Origin: an uncultured Clostridia bacterium
GTDB lineage: Bacteria; Bacillota; Clostridia; UBA1381
Direction of reading: 5' to 3'
Assembly (NCBI GenBank): GCA_934462715.1
Contig: CAKSIJ010000013.1
Location: 24,128 to 88,127, forward strand
Length of the DNA stretch: 64,000 nt
Shown one piece after another: positions 60,098 to 64,000 of this stretch. The position numbers and the translations under genes are program-made. The notes under the pieces were generated by a model. The model saw only the letters and a program-made list of their open reading frames with translations, had not been told where the DNA came from and did not search any database. Every line of letters begins with the position of its first letter. Position 1 is the first letter of the stretch.

Positions 60098-61000
60098 TTA
60101 TATTATCGAAATATCATTGATTTTTTTTGAGATAAAGTTCGCAACAAAAATCAAAATCAAGCTTATAAATCCTTCAATAAAGCCAAATGCTGTTGAAATA
60201 GAGTAATTGCCGTTTGTTATTCCCTGTTTGTATATAACCGTGGATATTACCTCAAAGTTAATGAAAGGATTTTGAAGTCCATATATCAAATCAAAGTTTG
60301 ACTTAAACAAATTTCCGATTTGGAGTATAAACAGCAGTACAACCGTCGGCAATATGCTTGGGATTGTAATATGAATACACTGTTTAAACTTACCGGCACC
60401 ATCTATGGCTGCGGCTTCATATAATGTCGGATCAATTCCAGAAATTGTTGACAGGTAAATTATTGAGCTCCACCCTAAAGTCTGCCATACCGTCAATGCA
60501 GTGATGTTCGGAACAAACAGATTTTGTATTGTTAAATATAATGTCCTCTCCGCATTGGGATTAAACAACAGCTTTATATCGTTAATAATTCCGTATTCAC
60601 TAAATGTCGATGTTGCAATGCCTATAATGGAAATTGTCGATAAAAAATAAGGCAAGTAACTCACTGTCTGCGTAAAACGTTTGAATAATCCGTTTTTTAA
60701 CTCATTCAACATCAATGCAAATATTATAGGTAACGGAAAAACTATAGTCAAGTTAATAACGCTCAATATCAACGTGTTCACAATCGCAGAATTTAAATCC
60801 GGAGTTGTCAGTATTTGCACAATATTACTTAATCCGACCCATGGGCTTTTAAAACCGAGAAAGTAATTATAATCCATAAAACCTATTAACAATCCCGGCA
60901 TTGCTGCATACGAAAACAGAACAGTCAGAAGTATACCAGGCACCAAAAACATATACAGCGAAAAATTTTTGGGTAATTTCATTTTTTTCTTTTCGGTCAA
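60098..61000 (-). CDS. Carbohydrate ABC transporter permease (LplB-like)
   Basis: A 300-residue permease. It has LYMFLVPGILLTVLFSYAAMPGLLIGFMDYN near the start and the EAA loop YEAAAIDGAGKFKQCIHITIPSILPT. Six membrane segments are visible. The start is probably the TTG at 61000, which has GGAG 8 bases upstream (AGAGGAGAG); an ATG at 61024 precedes that site and an ATG at 60982 is further in. It pairs with the downstream LplC-like permease to import an oligosaccharide. Confidence 0.93.
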   Translation of the reverse strand: MTEKKKMKLPKNFSLYMFLVPGILLTVLFSYAAMPGLLIGFMDYNYFLGFKSPWVGLSNIVQILTTPDLNSAIVNTLILSVINLTIVFPLPIIFALMLNELKNGLFKRFTQTVSYLPYFLSTISIIGIATSTFSEYGIINDIKLLFNPNAERTLYLTIQNLFVPNITALTVWQTLGWSSIIYLSTISGIDPTLYEAAAIDGAGKFKQCIHITIPSILPTVVLLFILQIGNLFKSNFDLIYGLQNPFINFEVISTVIYKQGITNGNYSISTAFGFIEGFISLILIFVANFISKKINDISII

Positions 61001-61032
61001 TTTTATCTCTCCTCTACATTTCATGATAACTG

Positions 61033-63687
61033 TTAATCCTTATACCTTTCATAATTTAATTTAAACTTATTACTTTGAATCCCTGCATAAAACGGAAGTT
61101 CACTTGGGAATTTTTTGTCTGTAAGTTCATCGCAGCCGATACTTTTGTTATTAAAATCTTTTGCATATGCGATCGCTCCCAATTCAACATAATAAGGGTG
61201 GTTTTGTATATAAACAATATTCTCCCGGTCAAATACCTTATCAGTTGCATAACTCACGTTATTATATGCCACACCGTATTGGCTGTGGTTGTCAAAATAT
61301 ATATCTGCATAAAAACTGTCATAATTTCCGGTATCATGAATGTAATTATGATGTATTGAGGTATATGCCCTGTCAGACCCCAATACTGTCCCGTGCATAT
61401 ATATTGCACCGGAATCTCTTGCATAAAGAGAAGTATTTGATATATCATTGTATGCTATTTCAATTGGTAAAACACATGGCAGCTTACCCTCAGAATTAAT
61501 CCACGGTTCATACGCACATACAGCTATTGCTTCGCGGTTTGTATTATATATCTTATTGGAATATATGAAGTGTCCGCCTCTCGGATCATCAATTTTTCCG
61601 TTCGGATTTTGGGAAATATATATTCCTCCCCTGCCTATATAACCGCAATTTGAAATTTCATTATTCTCAACATATGTATATTTACCCACTAAATACATTG
61701 CATAGCCGGCACTGAAATTTATTTTTGAATTAATAATTGAGTTATTGTCTCCGCTTACATAGATTCCGTTTTCCCCTGCTTCAATGCAATTATACGATTT
61801 ATCAAACTCTCCTCTCAATTGACTGTCCACAAATGTGAAATTGCTTATATATTCGAAATCATTATTTTCAAGCGTACACATTTCGCTGTTGTTCATATTA
61901 ATACCGCCGCCGATCGTTTTTATGCCGCTGATTATTATATTCTTTCTTTCCGATAAATCTATCACAAGCTGACGCCGCTTCATTTCGACACTCAGCGAAG
62001 CTATCGTTTCACCGGTTGGTGGAATAATATAGAGATATCCCAACGGATCAACATACCATTCGCCCGGCATATCAATTGCATTCTTTGTATCGGTTATATA
62101 ACCGCAGTCTATAAAATCTTTTTCATATTCAAACCATACATCTGTATGTTTTCCTATTTTAAACTTGCCTTTTTCCGACGATTCGATTTTTGCCGTAACC
62201 GGATACCAACCGCCTCCGACTAAACCTACAAACGTTGCGCCGTTCCAAAATCCGCTTTCTTGATTTAAGTCAGAATCGCTTACAAATTCAGTATTGTCAT
62301 CATTTGAAATCGTAATATTTCCTCGCCTCATAAATAAATCGCTTATATTCTTAGGTTGGTATCTTTGTGATGTATCAGTATTGGGATATCGTGCCGGCGT
62401 AAGTGCTTTATCTTTATAAAACACCATGTCACGGCCTTTACCGATACTTGTACATCTTGCACATACTATTTTACCCTCATCAATATAAAATCCATTTACA
62501 GTTTCATTTGCCGAAATTATTACATTCTCCCCCTCTGCGGCTTTGAATATTATCGGATTCATAGGAGTTCCGTTATTTTTCGGTATCAATGTTTCCCGAT
62601 ACTTACCTGTATGTATAATAACGGTATCTCCGCCCTCGGCAACTTCTGCCGCTTTTTCCAGTGTAAGAAACGGCTCTTTTTCACTTCCGACATTTTTATC
62701 ACTTGCGTTATTTGACTTTGCCACATGGTACACCGTTCCCAAAATCACATTTTCATTTATATATTCATCAAAAATATCAGCCAATCGATTGAATGTTGCT
62801 TTTTGCAAAATATCATTAACATATCTGCTGTAATCGATTACAACCATCTTGTTTTTATATGCTACTTTTTTCCCTGTTTCTTCAGCAAAGTATCTTATAG
62901 GTAAATACGTCTTTCCGTTTTTATATACACAAATCGCATTTGTTTCTTCTTTATCACATCCTAAGACATTTTTATATACACGGCCGTTTTTCACAATATA
63001 ATCTGTAGTTCCATATCTAAGCAAGGAATATCCCTTCTCCGGAATATCCTCAGAATAATAACCGAGACTCCTTGAAATCAAGCTGATTTCAAGATACATT
63101 TTTCCTTCAAAAATCAATGGTTTTTCATGAATGTTATTTCTATTTATATATCTCTTACTGCCATTAACCATCATGACTGATGAATCATTATGCAATATAA
63201 CCGCCGTACATATTTTTAGTTCAAAATCACTTAAGTTTGGACTTGTTTCTTCATATTGTGTAGGCAAACTTATCTTTTCCTTTATGAAGTCAACACTGTT
63301 CACGATATTGGCATATCTGCTTGAGAGAGTAACCGAATAACTACTTGAATATAAAGGAGTATCAAACGTATATTCACCAATTCCGTTTCTATCCGTTATA
63401 ATTTCAAATTCCATATCGTTTATTTTGACGCCCAGTTTAGAATCACTGTTTGCATGAATCCTAATGCTATCAGAATAAAACGGTATGAATACACTGTATG
63501 ATATTGTACTGTCTTCAAAAAATTCTATGTTCTTATTTGAAGCCCTACATCCATCAGTACGAATATAATTATTCAAATTTACCCTCAAAGTATCTTCTGT
63601 TTCACAAAACACACTATCTTGCACTAATATACTTTCTAAAATAATTACCAATATAATCGTAATGGTAAATACCTTGTATTTACGCAT
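61033..63687 (-). CDS. Large secreted right-handed beta-helix protein with copper amine oxidase-like N-domain
   Basis: An 884-residue protein. A signal peptide covers about residues 1-28. A beta-rich domain (30-150) is followed by a CuAO_N1-like module (about 165-290, MMVNGSKRYIN and KNGKTYLPIRYFAEETGKKVAY). From about 318 (YHVAKSNNASDKNVGSEKEPFLTLEKAAEVAEGGDTV) to the end runs a right-handed parallel beta-helix with repeats such as NSIINSKINFSAGYAMYLVG and NNEISNCGYIGRGGIYIS. Such helices are found in polysaccharide lyases and glycoside hydrolases, but no catalytic set could be assigned. It is the first gene of the glycan-import operon, so it may cleave or bind the imported glycan outside the cell. 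AAAGGCGG precedes the ATG. Confidence 0.82.
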   Translation of the reverse strand: MRKYKVFTITIILVIILESILVQDSVFCETEDTLRVNLNNYIRTDGCRASNKNIEFFEDSTISYSVFIPFYSDSIRIHANSDSKLGVKINDMEFEIITDRNGIGEYTFDTPLYSSSYSVTLSSRYANIVNSVDFIKEKISLPTQYEETSPNLSDFELKICTAVILHNDSSVMMVNGSKRYINRNNIHEKPLIFEGKMYLEISLISRSLGYYSEDIPEKGYSLLRYGTTDYIVKNGRVYKNVLGCDKEETNAICVYKNGKTYLPIRYFAEETGKKVAYKNKMVVIDYSRYVNDILQKATFNRLADIFDEYINENVILGTVYHVAKSNNASDKNVGSEKEPFLTLEKAAEVAEGGDTVIIHTGKYRETLIPKNNGTPMNPIIFKAAEGENVIISANETVNGFYIDEGKIVCARCTSIGKGRDMVFYKDKALTPARYPNTDTSQRYQPKNISDLFMRRGNITISNDDNTEFVSDSDLNQESGFWNGATFVGLVGGGWYPVTAKIESSEKGKFKIGKHTDVWFEYEKDFIDCGYITDTKNAIDMPGEWYVDPLGYLYIIPPTGETIASLSVEMKRRQLVIDLSERKNIIISGIKTIGGGINMNNSEMCTLENNDFEYISNFTFVDSQLRGEFDKSYNCIEAGENGIYVSGDNNSIINSKINFSAGYAMYLVGKYTYVENNEISNCGYIGRGGIYISQNPNGKIDDPRGGHFIYSNKIYNTNREAIAVCAYEPWINSEGKLPCVLPIEIAYNDISNTSLYARDSGAIYMHGTVLGSDRAYTSIHHNYIHDTGNYDSFYADIYFDNHSQYGVAYNNVSYATDKVFDRENIVYIQNHPYYVELGAIAYAKDFNNKSIGCDELTDKKFPSELPFYAGIQSNKFKLNYERYKD

Positions 63688-63735
63688 TCATAAACCGCCT
63701 TTCAACATTAAAAATAATTCAAATATTACAGTTTT

Positions 63736-63763
63736 AGTATAGCATATCAGTTCTTTTTTTCAA
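63736..63763 (-). promoter_or_regulatory. Promoter of the glycan-import operon
   Basis: Minus-strand TTGAAA, 16 bases and TATACT, preceded by TG one base before the -10 box (extended -10). It lies about 50 bases before the beta-helix gene. Confidence 0.6.
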
Positions 63764-63895
63764 TGATATTTTTTGCGTTTTTCTTGTCATTTTTGAACTC
63801 TATAATTTGGGATTGCCGGGATTGTTGGCTCTAATAAACGTTGAGGTATAGAAAAAAATGGCTCTATAATAAATGGGTTCTATTTATATTATACC

Positions 63896-64000
63896 ACTCC
63901 AGCGAGAATGGAAAGTTTTTTTTCTACTCTTAAGAAGGAAAAACTATATCAAATTCCGACATATCGCATGAAAAAAGAAGAAGTCAAAACAATAGTATTC
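63896..64000 (+). mobile_element. IS3-family transposase fragment (runs off window)
   Basis: The last bases encode ARMESFFSTLKKEKLYQIPT and further residues, which is the C-terminal part of the rve-type (DDE) transposase of IS3-family elements, around the catalytic Glu in MESF. The catalytic domain before it is absent: upstream sequence (63765-63895) is A/T-rich and not transposase-like. So this is either a 5'-truncated copy or a remnant. Its 3' end lies outside the window. Confidence 0.75.

Overview
This window looks like a chromosomal segment of a low-GC, spore-forming member of the Clostridia that lives on plant or host glycans. Supporting signs are the sleB-ypeB spore-germination pair, the yloU-fakA-like-recG order, strong sigma-A promoters with 17-bp spacers in front of many genes, GGAGG ribosome-binding sites, and genes for uronate, rhamnoside and galactoside use. 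I cannot name the genus from sequence alone. No rRNA, tRNA, CRISPR array or prophage was seen.

Layout. 1-12 kb is housekeeping: pgi (cut by the window edge), ruvX, a frameshifted CsoR-type copper-sensor gene with an intact-looking operator, sleB-ypeB, uxaC, an RluA-family pseudouridine synthase, a YesL-like membrane protein, mnmG, a PAP2 phosphatase, a Gx-transporter-family protein and a duplicated membrane protein. 12-16.5 kb holds an Asp23 protein (YloU), a FakA-like protein and recG. 16.5-22.2 kb holds a divergent AraC regulator/GH2 beta-galactosidase pair, a nitroreductase and a lipoprotein.

22.4-32.6 kb is a bacterial microcompartment (BMC) operon with one strong promoter: class II (fuculose/rhamnulose-phosphate-type) aldolase, PduO-like fusion, CoA-acylating aldehyde dehydrogenase, Zn-alcohol dehydrogenase, four single-BMC-domain shell genes, PduL, EutN/CcmL vertex protein, PduS-like Fe-S flavoprotein, PduT-like shell protein and a DeoR regulator. 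It reads as a lactaldehyde-processing compartment for 6-deoxysugars. No glycyl-radical or B12 diol dehydratase is encoded in the window. At least four enzymes carry recognisable encapsulation helices. A GH127 remnant and a GH78 rhamnosidase follow, tying the compartment to rhamnose-containing glycans.

35.5-38.2 kb holds a likely c-di-GMP-II riboswitch with a terminator, ahead of a leucine-rich-repeat surface protein and a second secreted protein. 38.4-51.9 kb is a Wzx/Wzy-type exopolysaccharide or capsule cluster with priming transferase, five glycosyltransferases, polymerase, two tandem Wzz-like proteins, a TagF-like glycerophosphotransferase and a flippase. 52-55.7 kb is housekeeping again (second Asp23 protein, dus, Na/Pi cotransporter).

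56-63.7 kb, on the minus strand, is a glycan-import operon: a large secreted beta-helix protein, two LplB/LplC-type permeases, a solute-binding lipoprotein and GH31. The last two genes are fused by what looks like a deletion that removed the 3' end of one and the 5' end of the other. The window ends in an IS3-type transposase fragment. The most interesting points are the BMC variant (aldolase with an extra CxxC pair, shell protein with a histone-like tail, degenerate PduO), the riboswitch, a near-perfectly symmetric divergent promoter, and a recurrent stem-loop/GGAAYGGAG leader before several genes.
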